Position numbers and translations under genes: made by a program. The notes beneath the pieces were generated by a model, which was not told the origin of the DNA, ran no database searches, and saw only the letters and a list, made by a program, of their open reading frames with translations. A DNA stretch of 64,000 nucleotides from Vannielia litorea (lineage in GTDB: Bacteria > Pseudomonadota > Alphaproteobacteria > Rhodobacterales > Rhodobacteraceae): assembly GCF_018424695.1 (NCBI RefSeq), contig NZ_QTNQ01000004.1, forward strand, positions 1 through 64,000, written 5' to 3'. Below, piece by piece: positions 52,093 to 60,732 of this stretch (its first letter is position 1; each line of letters starts with the position of its first letter).

Positions 52093-52709
52093 CAACCGCA
52101 CGCCAGGCAGGCCTCGTGACATGCCGCACCTGTGCCCGGGTCTGGCCGATGCAGACGGAAAGCTGCGGGCGCTGCGGCATGCCGCTGACGTCGCGCGAGC
52201 CGATGAGCCTTCAGAGGGTCTGGGCGTGGTGGCTGGCCGGGCTTGTCTGCTACATCCCGGCCAACCTCTACCCGATGCTTGTCACCGAAACGCTCACCAG
52301 CCGCTCGGATGACACCATCATCGGCGGCGCCATCGAGATCGCCCGGCACGGCGATCTCGGCATCGCCCTGATCGTGCTCATTGCCTCCGTCTTCATCCCT
52401 GTCATCAAGTTCATCGCCATCGGCTACCTTGCCCTGTCGGTGCGTATGCGATCGCAGAAGACACCCGTGGCGCGGATGCACTTGTTTGAAGTCATTGAAT
52501 TTATTGGGCGCTGGTCCATGATCGACGTGTTCGTGGTTGCGATTCTGAGTGCGCTGGTGCAACTCTCCGTGGTGGCCTCCATTCAACCCGGCCCGGCGGC
52601 CCTCGCGTTTGCACTCTCGGTGATCTTTACGATGTTCTCTGCAAAATCCTTCGACCCTCGGCTGATCTGGGATTATCTGCCCAGCCGGGCAGGGCAGGGC
52701 GCCTCATGA
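52089..52709 (+). CDS. pqiA: Paraquat-inducible protein A (PqiA domain), second copy
   Basis: 206 residues with cysteine pairs C12-x-x-C15 and C26-x-x-C29 and four membrane helices (ANLYPMLVTETLTSR, SVFIPVIKFIAIGYL, GRWSMIDVFVVAILSALVQL). The W-S-M-I-D-V-F motif is diagnostic of the second PqiA module. Coupled to both neighbours by four-base overlaps. Confidence 0.88.
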   Translation: MTTARQAGLVTCRTCARVWPMQTESCGRCGMPLTSREPMSLQRVWAWWLAGLVCYIPANLYPMLVTETLTSRSDDTIIGGAIEIARHGDLGIALIVLIASVFIPVIKFIAIGYLALSVRMRSQKTPVARMHLFEVIEFIGRWSMIDVFVVAILSALVQLSVVASIQPGPAALAFALSVIFTMFSAKSFDPRLIWDYLPSRAGQGAS

Positions 52710-54811
52710 CCGACGGCTTCAGCGAATTGCAGGTGCAGCCCGGCGGCGGGGCGCGCAGGCTGTCGTTTGTCTGGATGGTGCCCGTTCTGGCGCTGCTGAT
52801 CGCCGTGGGCGTGGCGTGGCAGAACTACGCCAATCAGGGCGTGCTCATCGAGGTGGCCTTCCCCAGCGCCAACGGCGTGCATGCCGATGAAACCGAGCTG
52901 CGCTACCGCGATATCGCCGTGGGACAGGTGGAGGAGGTGCGGTTTTCCGATGCGCTGGACCAGGTGATCGTCAGCATCCGGGTGGATCAGGAGATTGCGC
53001 CCTTCGTGGATCAGCAGGCGCAGTTCTGGCTGGTGCGCCCGGAGGTGACCACGCAGGGTGTCACCGGCCTCGATACGGTGCTCTCCGGGGTCTACATCGA
53101 GGGCGACTGGGACGGAGAGGCCGGTGTGCCGGCCTCGCAGTTCGAGGCCCTGGCCAAAGCCCCTCTGCTTTCGGGCGGCCAGAAGGGCACAATCATCAAG
53201 CTCAGCTCCAGCACAGGCCTGCCACCCACGGCCACGCCGATCCTGTTTCGGGGCGTCAGGGTCGGGCAGATCGGCGAGGCCACCATCGGTGGGGACGGGC
53301 AAACCATCGTGGCTGACGCGGTGATCTTCTCTCCGCACGATCAGCTGATTTCTTCGACCACGCGGTTCTGGGACGTGTCCGGCATCAGTTTCTCGCTCGG
53401 GGCTGCAGGTGCGACTGTGGATTTCTCTTCGCTGGCCTCGCTGCTTGCCGGCGGCGTCGCCTTCGAGACGCTCGGATCGGGGGGCGTGTCGATCGAGGAT
53501 GGGCGCGAGTTTTCGCTTTTTGCCGATGAGCAGGCGGCCCGGCAAAGCTTCCTGATCGACAATGAAACCGGCGGTGTCGAGTTTCTTGCCATCTTCGACC
53601 AGAACCTGCCCGGCCTGCGGGTTGGTTCGGCGGTTCAGCTGGGTGGGTTGCAGATCGGCGAGGTGACAACCATCGCCGGGGTCACCGATGAGGCCCGCTT
53701 TGGCGATGGCCGGGTGCGCCTGCTGACAACCCTGCGGTTGGTGCCCAGTCGGATCGGGTTCAATGGAGGCGACGATGCGGAAGACGATGCGGCCTTCGTC
53801 GACTTCATCGAGCGCCGGGTGAACGAGGGCCTCAGGGCGCGGCTCGCCAATGTGGCGCTGCTGACCAACGAGCTTCAGGTCGATCTCTTCCTGGCCCCGG
53901 ATGCGGACCCGGCGGCGCTTGACAGAAGTGCCGACCCGTTCCCCCAGATCCCCACCACCGCGCCGAACGTGACGGATGTGACGACGACCGTGCAGGACTT
54001 GCTCCAACGGATCGACGATTTGCCGGTGGAAGAGGTGATGGCGAGCGTTATCGACTTTCTCGATGCTTCCACCACGCTGGTGTCCAGCGAGGAAACACAG
54101 GCCATTCCCGGCGAGGTCGCCGAAACCCTCGCCGAGTTGCGCAAGACGGTCGCCAGCACCCGCGCGCTGGTGGAATCCGAGGAAATCGGTGCGCTTCCCG
54201 GCGAGATCGCGGCGCTTTCGGCCAGCCTTCAGGACACCGCCAACCGGATCAACGCCATCGTGGCCGATATCGAGGAAAAGGCGCTCGTCGCGCAGCTGAC
54301 CGAGACCATCGCCGCCGTGGGGGCCGCAGCCGATACCGTGCCGGGGCTGGCCAAACAGGCGAGTTCGGTTCTGAGCGAGGCCGAAAAGCTCTCGTTGCAG
54401 GATCTGGCCACCCGCGCCGAAGAGCTGATCTCGGCCGCCGAGGCGGTGCTCAACCAGGACAGCGCCCGCGCGCTGCCCGAGGAGCTGAACGCAACCCTGA
54501 CCGAGTTGCGCAGCACGCTCGCCAGTCTGCGCGAAGGCGGCCTGGTGGAAAACGCGAATGCCACGCTGGCCTCCGCTCGCGGGGCCGCCGAGGCGGTGTC
54601 GAAAGCCACCGAATCCCTGCCCGAGCTTTCGGCGCGGCTGAACCGGCTGGCCGGACAGGCTGGCGCGGCGGTTGACAACTTTTCCCGCGATGGCGATGCC
54701 GGACGCGAGCTTTCGGCCACCCTGCGCCAGATCGAGGCGGCGGCGGCGGCGCTGGAGCGGCTGGCGCGGCAGATTTCGCGAAACCCGAATTCCATTCTGA
54801 TCGGACGCTGA
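52706..54811 (+). CDS. pqiB: PqiB-type MCE lipid-transport protein
   Basis: 701 residues. One membrane helix (about 17-36, FVWMVPVLALLIAVGVAW) anchors three MCE/MlaD domains in the periplasm (about 42-130, 155-225 and 285-370, each with the G-x-x-V-x-x-x-G-x-I pattern such as YRDIAVGQVEEV, RGVRVGQIGEA and LGGLQIGEVTTI). A long alpha-helical C-terminal region (about 420-690) should form the needle that spans the periplasm. Confidence 0.9.
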   Translation: MTDGFSELQVQPGGGARRLSFVWMVPVLALLIAVGVAWQNYANQGVLIEVAFPSANGVHADETELRYRDIAVGQVEEVRFSDALDQVIVSIRVDQEIAPFVDQQAQFWLVRPEVTTQGVTGLDTVLSGVYIEGDWDGEAGVPASQFEALAKAPLLSGGQKGTIIKLSSSTGLPPTATPILFRGVRVGQIGEATIGGDGQTIVADAVIFSPHDQLISSTTRFWDVSGISFSLGAAGATVDFSSLASLLAGGVAFETLGSGGVSIEDGREFSLFADEQAARQSFLIDNETGGVEFLAIFDQNLPGLRVGSAVQLGGLQIGEVTTIAGVTDEARFGDGRVRLLTTLRLVPSRIGFNGGDDAEDDAAFVDFIERRVNEGLRARLANVALLTNELQVDLFLAPDADPAALDRSADPFPQIPTTAPNVTDVTTTVQDLLQRIDDLPVEEVMASVIDFLDASTTLVSSEETQAIPGEVAETLAELRKTVASTRALVESEEIGALPGEIAALSASLQDTANRINAIVADIEEKALVAQLTETIAAVGAAADTVPGLAKQASSVLSEAEKLSLQDLATRAEELISAAEAVLNQDSARALPEELNATLTELRSTLASLREGGLVENANATLASARGAAEAVSKATESLPELSARLNRLAGQAGAAVDNFSRDGDAGRELSATLRQIEAAAAALERLARQISRNPNSILIGR

Positions 54812-54814
54812 CAC

Positions 54815-55384
54815 ATGACCCGTTTGCTTGCCATTCTGCTGGCCGCTGTTGCCCTCGCCGCCTGCTCGGGGGCCGATATTCGCGTGGCCCCTGCCGGTGT
54901 GGCCGCACCCACCGCGCCCACCGAGCGCGTGAGTATCCGCTATCGCAGCGTCGAGGTGGCGCTGGTGACCATGCCCACCTATGCCACCACGGAAGAGATC
55001 GTGATTGCCGCGGCGGATGGCACGGTGGTGCCGATCGGGGCGCTCTGGTCGGACGAGCCGGCGCGGGCGATGACGCTCCAGCTTGCGCGCGAGCTGGGCG
55101 TGGTGACGAGCCGGATCGTGGCGCCCGAGCCCTGGCCCTTCCGTGACCGGGCAGATGCGCGGGTGGACGTGCGGGTGGAAGACTTCCACGCCACGCAGCG
55201 CGGCACCTTCCGCATTGCCGGGCAGTATTACGTGGCGCCCGAGGAGGCCGGCCGCGAAGTTGCCCGCGGCTTTGCCGTTGAGGCGCCGATCGTTGGCGCG
55301 CCGACCGCTGCCAGCATCGCCTCCGCCCGGACCGCTGCAACAGGCCGCCTTGTTGTGGCCATTGCGCGCGACAGCCTGCGCTAG
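54815..55384 (+). CDS. pqiC: PqiC-like outer-membrane lipoprotein
   Basis: 189 residues with a lipobox (LAAC, acylated C17) and the ABC-transport auxiliary lipoprotein fold (RVSIRYRSVEVALVTMPTYATTEEIVI ... LIPIGALWSDEPARAMTLQLARELG, landmarks VEVALVTMPTYA and ALWSDEPARAMT). PqiC forms an octameric ring on the outer membrane that receives the PqiB needle. Three bases after pqiB; last gene of the operon. Confidence 0.87.
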   Translation: MTRLLAILLAAVALAACSGADIRVAPAGVAAPTAPTERVSIRYRSVEVALVTMPTYATTEEIVIAAADGTVVPIGALWSDEPARAMTLQLARELGVVTSRIVAPEPWPFRDRADARVDVRVEDFHATQRGTFRIAGQYYVAPEEAGREVARGFAVEAPIVGAPTAASIASARTAATGRLVVAIARDSLR

Positions 55385-55562
55385 GCCCCTGACCCGTTCC
55401 TCCGGGCCAGATTGCGCGGATACACCCAAGCCGCCGCGACGTCAGCCACCGCCCGCTGCATAGTTTTTCCGTGAAGGGACTTGGCACAGGGGCGGGCACA
55501 TGATGTGCTGCCACATCACCCCCGCGTGAACGGAGGGGAGAATGACAACCAGGGAGATATCC

Positions 55563-57143
55563 ATGACCAATTCGAAAGGCCTTCTGGCGCTCGCGGCGCT
55601 CTTGTCGACGACGACGCTCGCCTCGGCAGAAACTCTGCGCTGGGCCCGCGCGGGCGACGCGCTCACGCTCGATCCGCACGCCCAGAACGAGGGGCCGACG
55701 CATACCATCCGCCACCAGATGTACGAGCCGCTCATCATCCGTGACGTCACCGGCGCCTTCGAGCCTGCGCTGGCCACCGAATGGGCGCCCAGCGAAGATG
55801 ATCCCAACGTCTGGGTCTTCAAGCTGCGTGAAGGTGTTAAGTTTCATGGCGGCGAGGACTTCACCGCCGAGGATGTGGTGTTTTCCTTCGAGCGGGCCAA
55901 ATCGGAAAATTCCGACATGAAGGAGCTGCTCAGCTCCGTCGTTGAGGTGCGCGCCGTCGATGACTACACCATCGAGATCGTGACGGACGGGCCCAACCCG
56001 ATCCTGCCCGCGAACCTGACCAACCAGTACATCCTCGACAAGGGATGGGCCGAGGCCAATGACACCGTGGCGGTGCAGGATTTCGAAGGTGGCGAGATCA
56101 CCTATGCCACCACGAACGCCAACGGCACCGGCCCCTACATCCTGCAATCGCGTGAGCCCGACGTGCGCACGGTGATGGTGCGCAATGAGGAGTATTGGGG
56201 GCGTGACCAGTTTCCCATGGAAGTGTCGGAGATTGTCTATACCCCGATCCAGAACGCCGCGACCCGCGTGGCCGCGCTGCTCTCGGGCGAGGTGAACTTC
56301 CTTCAGGACATGCCGGTGCAAGACCTCGAGCGCGTCGCGGGCGCCGATGGGCTGACCGTCAAGAAGGCGCCGCAGAACCGCGTGATCTTCTTTGGCATGA
56401 ACCAGGGGCCGGATGATATCGAGGCCGATGATGTTGATGGCGCCAACCCGCTGGCCGACGTGCGCGTGCGCAAGGCCATGTCGATGGCGATCAACCGCGA
56501 TGCCATCCAGCAGGTGGTGATGCGCGGTCAGTCCGAACCCGCCGGCATGATCGCCCCGCCCTTCGTGAACGGCTGGACCGAAGAGATGGACGGCGCAAGC
56601 GTGACCGACATCGAAGGGGCCAAGGCGCTGATGGAAGAGGCCGGATATGCCGATGGCTTCTCGATCCGGCTCGACTGCCCGAATGACCGCTACATCAACG
56701 ACGAGGCGATCTGCCAGGCGGCCGTTGGCATGCTGGGCCAGATCGGCGTTACGGTGAACCTGGATGCCAAGCCCAAGGCCCAGCACTTCCCGCTGATCAC
56801 CGACGGCAAGAGCGACTTTTACATGCTCGGCTGGGGCGTTCCGACCTACGACTCCGAGTATATTTTCAACTTCCTCGTGCATGGCCGCGAAGGTGACATC
56901 GGCACCTGGAATGCCACCGGCTATGACAACGACGAGCTCGACGCCAAGATCAAGTCGCTGGCCTCCAACACCGATCTCGATTCGCGCAACGCGGATATCG
57001 CCGAGATCTGGAAGGTGGTGCAGGACGAAGCGCTCTACATCCCGATCCACCACCAGGTGCTGAACTGGGGCATGGCCGAAGGCGTGGGCATCGAGGTTGA
57101 TCCCGAGGATCAGCCGAAGGTGAAATACTTCACCATGAACTAG
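55563..57143 (+). CDS. Peptide-type ABC transporter substrate-binding protein (family 5), first copy
   Basis: 526 residues with a signal peptide (about 1-22) and SBP family-5 landmarks: LTLDPHAQNEGPTHTI, VWVFKLREGVKFHGGEDFTAEDVVFSFERAK, NGTGPYILQ and VRVRKAMSMAINRDAI. Another in-frame ATG at 55542 also has a good ribosome site (GGAGGGGAGA), so the start is uncertain by seven codons. Ligand may be peptides, but such proteins also bind opines or glycosides. Confidence 0.9.
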   Translation: MTNSKGLLALAALLSTTTLASAETLRWARAGDALTLDPHAQNEGPTHTIRHQMYEPLIIRDVTGAFEPALATEWAPSEDDPNVWVFKLREGVKFHGGEDFTAEDVVFSFERAKSENSDMKELLSSVVEVRAVDDYTIEIVTDGPNPILPANLTNQYILDKGWAEANDTVAVQDFEGGEITYATTNANGTGPYILQSREPDVRTVMVRNEEYWGRDQFPMEVSEIVYTPIQNAATRVAALLSGEVNFLQDMPVQDLERVAGADGLTVKKAPQNRVIFFGMNQGPDDIEADDVDGANPLADVRVRKAMSMAINRDAIQQVVMRGQSEPAGMIAPPFVNGWTEEMDGASVTDIEGAKALMEEAGYADGFSIRLDCPNDRYINDEAICQAAVGMLGQIGVTVNLDAKPKAQHFPLITDGKSDFYMLGWGVPTYDSEYIFNFLVHGREGDIGTWNATGYDNDELDAKIKSLASNTDLDSRNADIAEIWKVVQDEALYIPIHHQVLNWGMAEGVGIEVDPEDQPKVKYFTMN

Positions 57144-57156
57144 GCCTTGTGCCGTG

Positions 57157-57182
57157 GGGCCGTCCGCCTACGCGGGCGGCCC
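57157..57182 (+). terminator. Hairpin after the first peptide-binding protein gene
   Basis: GGGCCGTCCGC pairs with GCGGGCGGCCC over 11 bp (one G-U) around a four-base loop, 13 bases after the stop. No T-run follows. Confidence 0.65.
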
Positions 57183-57214
57183 ATATCCCAGCAATCTGCA
57201 TTGGAGGAGACCAG

Positions 57215-58765
57215 ATGCGCCGCCTTTCCACCGCTCTCGCGCTCGTGCTTGCGCTGCCCGCAACGGCCGAGGAGTTCAACTTCGCCGTCACCACCGACCC
57301 GCAGACGATGGACCCGCATGCCGTCAACTCCACGCCGGTGCTCGGGTTTCTCAACAACGTCTATGAAGGCCTCGTGCGGCGCGGCAAGGATATGTCGATC
57401 GAGCCCGCCCTTGCGGTGAGCTGGGAACCCATCGGCGAGGGCGAGGGCTGGCGCTTCAAGCTGCGCGAGGGCGTGACGTTTCAGGATGGCGCCGAGTTTA
57501 CCGCCGATGACGTGATCTTCTCCTACGAGCGCGCCTCTTCCGAGCAGGCCGACACCTCGAGCTGGTTCGCGCCGGTGAGCGAGGTGGTCAAGGTCGATGA
57601 CTACACCGTCGACATCATGACAACTGCGCCCAACCCGATCTTCCCCGACTCCATCGCCAACTGGATGATGATGGACAGCGGCTGGGCCGAGGCCAACGGT
57701 GCCGCGCGCCCCGACAAGGAGCAGGGCAACTACGCCACGCTCAACGCCAACGGCACCGGCCCCTTTCAGGTGGTGTCGCGCCAGCCGGATCTTGAAACCG
57801 TGCTGGAGCCACATGAGGGCTGGTGGGGCGAGGTGGAGCACAACCTCACCCGGGTGACGATGACCCCGATCCAGAACCCGGCCACCGCGCTTGCCGCGCT
57901 GCTTTCCGGTGACGTGGATTTCATCAACCCGGTGCCGATCCAGGACGTGGCGCGCCTTGAGGGCAACCCCGAGGTCCGCGTGATCCAGGGCATCGAGGCG
58001 CGGGTGATCATGCTGGGGTTCGACCAGCAGGAGGGCGCCGCCGAGAGCGGGCAGGGCGGGGCAGACATGTTCGTCGATCCGCGTGCGCGGGAGGCGGTGG
58101 CCAAGGCCATCAATGTGCCCGCGATCCTGCAAACCATCATGCGCGGCAACGCCGAGGTGGCCAGCCAGATGGTCAGCCCGGCGATGCGCGGCTACTCCGA
58201 GGCCCACGCCGCGCCCTACGCCTATGACGCCGAGGCCGCGCGCAGCCTCGCCGAAGAGGCGGGGCTCACCGGCCAGACCATCGCGTTCAAATGCCCGAAT
58301 GACCGCTACCTGAACGACGAGGCGGTGTGCCAGGCCATCACCTCGATGCTGGCGCAGGCAGGCATGGAGGTGTCACTCGATGCCATGCCCGTCTCCAACT
58401 ACTGGCCCGAGCTGCGTGCCGACAACTTCGACATGTACCTGCTGGGCTGGTCGCCGGGCACCTTCGATGCCGAGCACCCGATCCGCTTTCTGGCCGCCAC
58501 GCAAGACGACGAGGCCAAGCTGGGCAGCTGGAACTTTGGCGGCTACTCCAACGCGCGCGTCGACGAACTCCTGCCGATGATCCAGTCGGAGATTGACGAT
58601 ACAGCCCGTCAGGCCATGCTCGACGAGACCGCCAAGATCCTTCAGGACGAGGTCGCCTATGTGCCGCTCTACGTGCAGCCCCTGGTTTGGGGCGCCCGCT
58701 CCGGTGTGGAGCTGACACAGCGCCCCGACGATTTCTTCATCCTGCGCTGGGTCACGGTAAACTAG
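57215..58765 (+). CDS. Peptide-type ABC transporter substrate-binding protein (family 5), second copy
   Basis: 516 residues with a signal peptide (about 1-18, LALPATA) and the same fold and landmarks as its neighbour (QTMDPHAVNSTPVLGF, WRFKLREGVTFQDGAEFTADDVIFSYERA, NGTGPFQVV). The two are clearly paralogues from a tandem duplication but well diverged, including a C-terminal part with different ligand-pocket residues. GGAGGAGA ribosome site. Together they give one transporter two ligand ranges. Confidence 0.9.
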   Translation: MRRLSTALALVLALPATAEEFNFAVTTDPQTMDPHAVNSTPVLGFLNNVYEGLVRRGKDMSIEPALAVSWEPIGEGEGWRFKLREGVTFQDGAEFTADDVIFSYERASSEQADTSSWFAPVSEVVKVDDYTVDIMTTAPNPIFPDSIANWMMMDSGWAEANGAARPDKEQGNYATLNANGTGPFQVVSRQPDLETVLEPHEGWWGEVEHNLTRVTMTPIQNPATALAALLSGDVDFINPVPIQDVARLEGNPEVRVIQGIEARVIMLGFDQQEGAAESGQGGADMFVDPRAREAVAKAINVPAILQTIMRGNAEVASQMVSPAMRGYSEAHAAPYAYDAEAARSLAEEAGLTGQTIAFKCPNDRYLNDEAVCQAITSMLAQAGMEVSLDAMPVSNYWPELRADNFDMYLLGWSPGTFDAEHPIRFLAATQDDEAKLGSWNFGGYSNARVDELLPMIQSEIDDTARQAMLDETAKILQDEVAYVPLYVQPLVWGARSGVELTQRPDDFFILRWVTVN

Positions 58766-58786
58766 CGCCGCAAGCTCAACCGCTCC

Positions 58787-58806
58787 GGGGCCCGGCCAAG
58801 GGCCCC
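58787..58806 (+). terminator. Hairpin after the second peptide-binding protein gene
   Basis: GGGGCCC and GGGCCCC form a perfect 7-bp stem with a 6-base loop in the 96-bp gap before the permeases; a second GC-rich dyad (GCCCCGGGGC) lies near 58831. No T-run. Confidence 0.6.
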
Positions 58807-58861
58807 AGCCACCCGCCAGAGGTGGCACCAGCCCCGGGGCGCGTTTCAAAGGGACAGATCA

Positions 58862-59830
58862 GTGCTCTCCTTCATCGTCAAACGCGTCGGACAGTCGATC
58901 CTCGTGCTCCTGATCACGGGGCTCGTGGCCTTCTCGATGTTCACCTTCGTCGGTGATCCGATCGACAACATGCTAGGGCAGGAGCGCACGATTGAGGATG
59001 TCGAGCGGTTGCGGCAGCAGCTTGGCCTCGATAAGCCCTTCGTGGTGCAATACTACCGTTTCCTCGAACAGGCGGTGCAGGGCAACTTCGGTGTGTCCTA
59101 CCGGCAGGGCCGCCCGGTGGCCGAGATCCTGCTGGAGCGCGCCCCGGCCACGCTGGAGCTTGCGGCGGTGTCGGGCATCTTCGCCATCCTTCTGGGCATC
59201 GCGCTGGGCGTCTTCACGGCGATCCGGCGCAACGGGATTGCCGCCAACCTCATCATGTCGGCGTCGCTCATCGGGGTTTCGCTGCCCACCTTCCTCATCG
59301 GCATCCTGCTGATCTATCTCTTCAGCGTGGAACTGGGCTGGCTGCCCAGCTTCGGGCGGGGCGACACGGTGGATCTGGGCGGCTGGACGACCGGCTTTCT
59401 CACCGCCTCCGGCCTGAAGGCCCTGATCCTGCCGTCGATCACGCTGGGGCTCTACCAGATGACGCTGATCATGCGTCTCGTCCGCTCGGAGATGCTGGAG
59501 GTGCTGCGGCAGGATTACATCCGCTTTGCCAAGGCACGCGGGCTGAGCGACAGGGTCGTCAACTTCCGCCACGCGCTGAAGAACACCATGGTCCCGGTCA
59601 TCACCGTGATCGGCCTTCAGCTTGGCTCCATCATCGCCTTCGCCATCATCACCGAGACGGTATTCCAGTGGCCCGGCGTCGGCCTGCTCTTCATCAACGC
59701 CATCCAGTTCGTCGATATTCCGGTGATGGCGGCCTACCTCATGCTGATCTCGGTGATGTTCGTGGGCATCAACCTGCTGGTGGACATTCTCTATGCCTTT
59801 ATCGATCCCCGCCTGAGGGTGGCCGCATGA
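58862..59830 (+). CDS. Peptide-type ABC transporter permease (DppB type)
   Basis: 322 residues from a GTG start with AAAGGGACAG upstream. Six membrane helices; the DppB text FVVQYYRFLEQAVQGNFGVSYRQGRPV and the EAA-type loop DYIRFAKARGLSDRVVNFRHALKNTMVPVI are present. Partner of the next gene. Confidence 0.92.
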   Translation: MLSFIVKRVGQSILVLLITGLVAFSMFTFVGDPIDNMLGQERTIEDVERLRQQLGLDKPFVVQYYRFLEQAVQGNFGVSYRQGRPVAEILLERAPATLELAAVSGIFAILLGIALGVFTAIRRNGIAANLIMSASLIGVSLPTFLIGILLIYLFSVELGWLPSFGRGDTVDLGGWTTGFLTASGLKALILPSITLGLYQMTLIMRLVRSEMLEVLRQDYIRFAKARGLSDRVVNFRHALKNTMVPVITVIGLQLGSIIAFAIITETVFQWPGVGLLFINAIQFVDIPVMAAYLMLISVMFVGINLLVDILYAFIDPRLRVAA

Positions 59831-60732
59831 CCCGGTTCTTCGACAGCGACATCTTCTATGCCTTCCGCACCAGCCCGGTGGCCATCGCCTCGGCCGTGGT
59901 GACGGCGCTGCTGGTGCTTTCGGCGGTTTTCGCCCCGCTGATCGCGCCAACCAATCCCTTCGACCCGGCCAGCCTGAACCTGATGAACGGCTTCACCCGC
60001 CCGATGGAGCCAAACGCCTTCACCGGCGAGAGCTTCCTGCTGGGGACCGACGACCAGGGGCGTGATGTGTTCTCCACCATCCTCTACGGGTTGCGCATCT
60101 CGCTCTTCGTGGGGGTCTCGGCGGTGCTCTTTGCGATGGTGCTGGGCATCTTCCTCGGGCTGCTCAGCGGCTACCTCGGCGGCTGGACGGAAACCATCAT
60201 CATGCGCATCGCCGATGTGCAGCTCACCTTCCCCTCGATCCTCGTGGCCATGCTCATCTTCGGCGTCGCCAAGGGGGTCACTCCGGTCGAATACCGCGAC
60301 CAGATGGCAATCTGGGTGTTGATCCTCGCCATCGGCCTGTCGGACTGGGTGCAGTTCGCCCGCGTGGTGCGTGGTGCGACGCTGGTGGAAAAGTCCAAGG
60401 ACTACGTTGCCGCCGCCCGCCTCATCGGGCGCTCGCCGCTGCGGATCATGCTGCGCCACATCCTGCCCAACGTGCTCTCTCCAGTGCTGGTGATCGCCAC
60501 CATCTCGCTCGCATTGGCCATCATCGCCGAGGCCACCCTCAGCTTCCTCGGCGTCGGCGCACCAGCCACCCAGCCTTCGCTCGGCACGCTGATCCGGATC
60601 GGGCAGGGTTTTCTCTTCTCCGGCGAGTGGTGGATCCTGTTCTTCCCGGCCTGCACGTTGCTGGCCCTTGCGCTGGCGGTGAACCTGCTGGGCGACTGGC
60701 TGCGCGATGCACTCAACCCGAGGCTCCGATGA
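59827..60732 (+). CDS. Peptide-type ABC transporter permease (DppC type)
   Basis: 301 residues with an N-terminal helix followed by five more; LGTDDQGRDVFSTILYGLRISLFVG and the loop DYVAAARLIGRSPLRIMLRHILPNVLSPVLV are diagnostic. Start overlaps the DppB-type stop (ATGA). Confidence 0.92.
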   Translation: MTRFFDSDIFYAFRTSPVAIASAVVTALLVLSAVFAPLIAPTNPFDPASLNLMNGFTRPMEPNAFTGESFLLGTDDQGRDVFSTILYGLRISLFVGVSAVLFAMVLGIFLGLLSGYLGGWTETIIMRIADVQLTFPSILVAMLIFGVAKGVTPVEYRDQMAIWVLILAIGLSDWVQFARVVRGATLVEKSKDYVAAARLIGRSPLRIMLRHILPNVLSPVLVIATISLALAIIAEATLSFLGVGAPATQPSLGTLIRIGQGFLFSGEWWILFFPACTLLALALAVNLLGDWLRDALNPRLR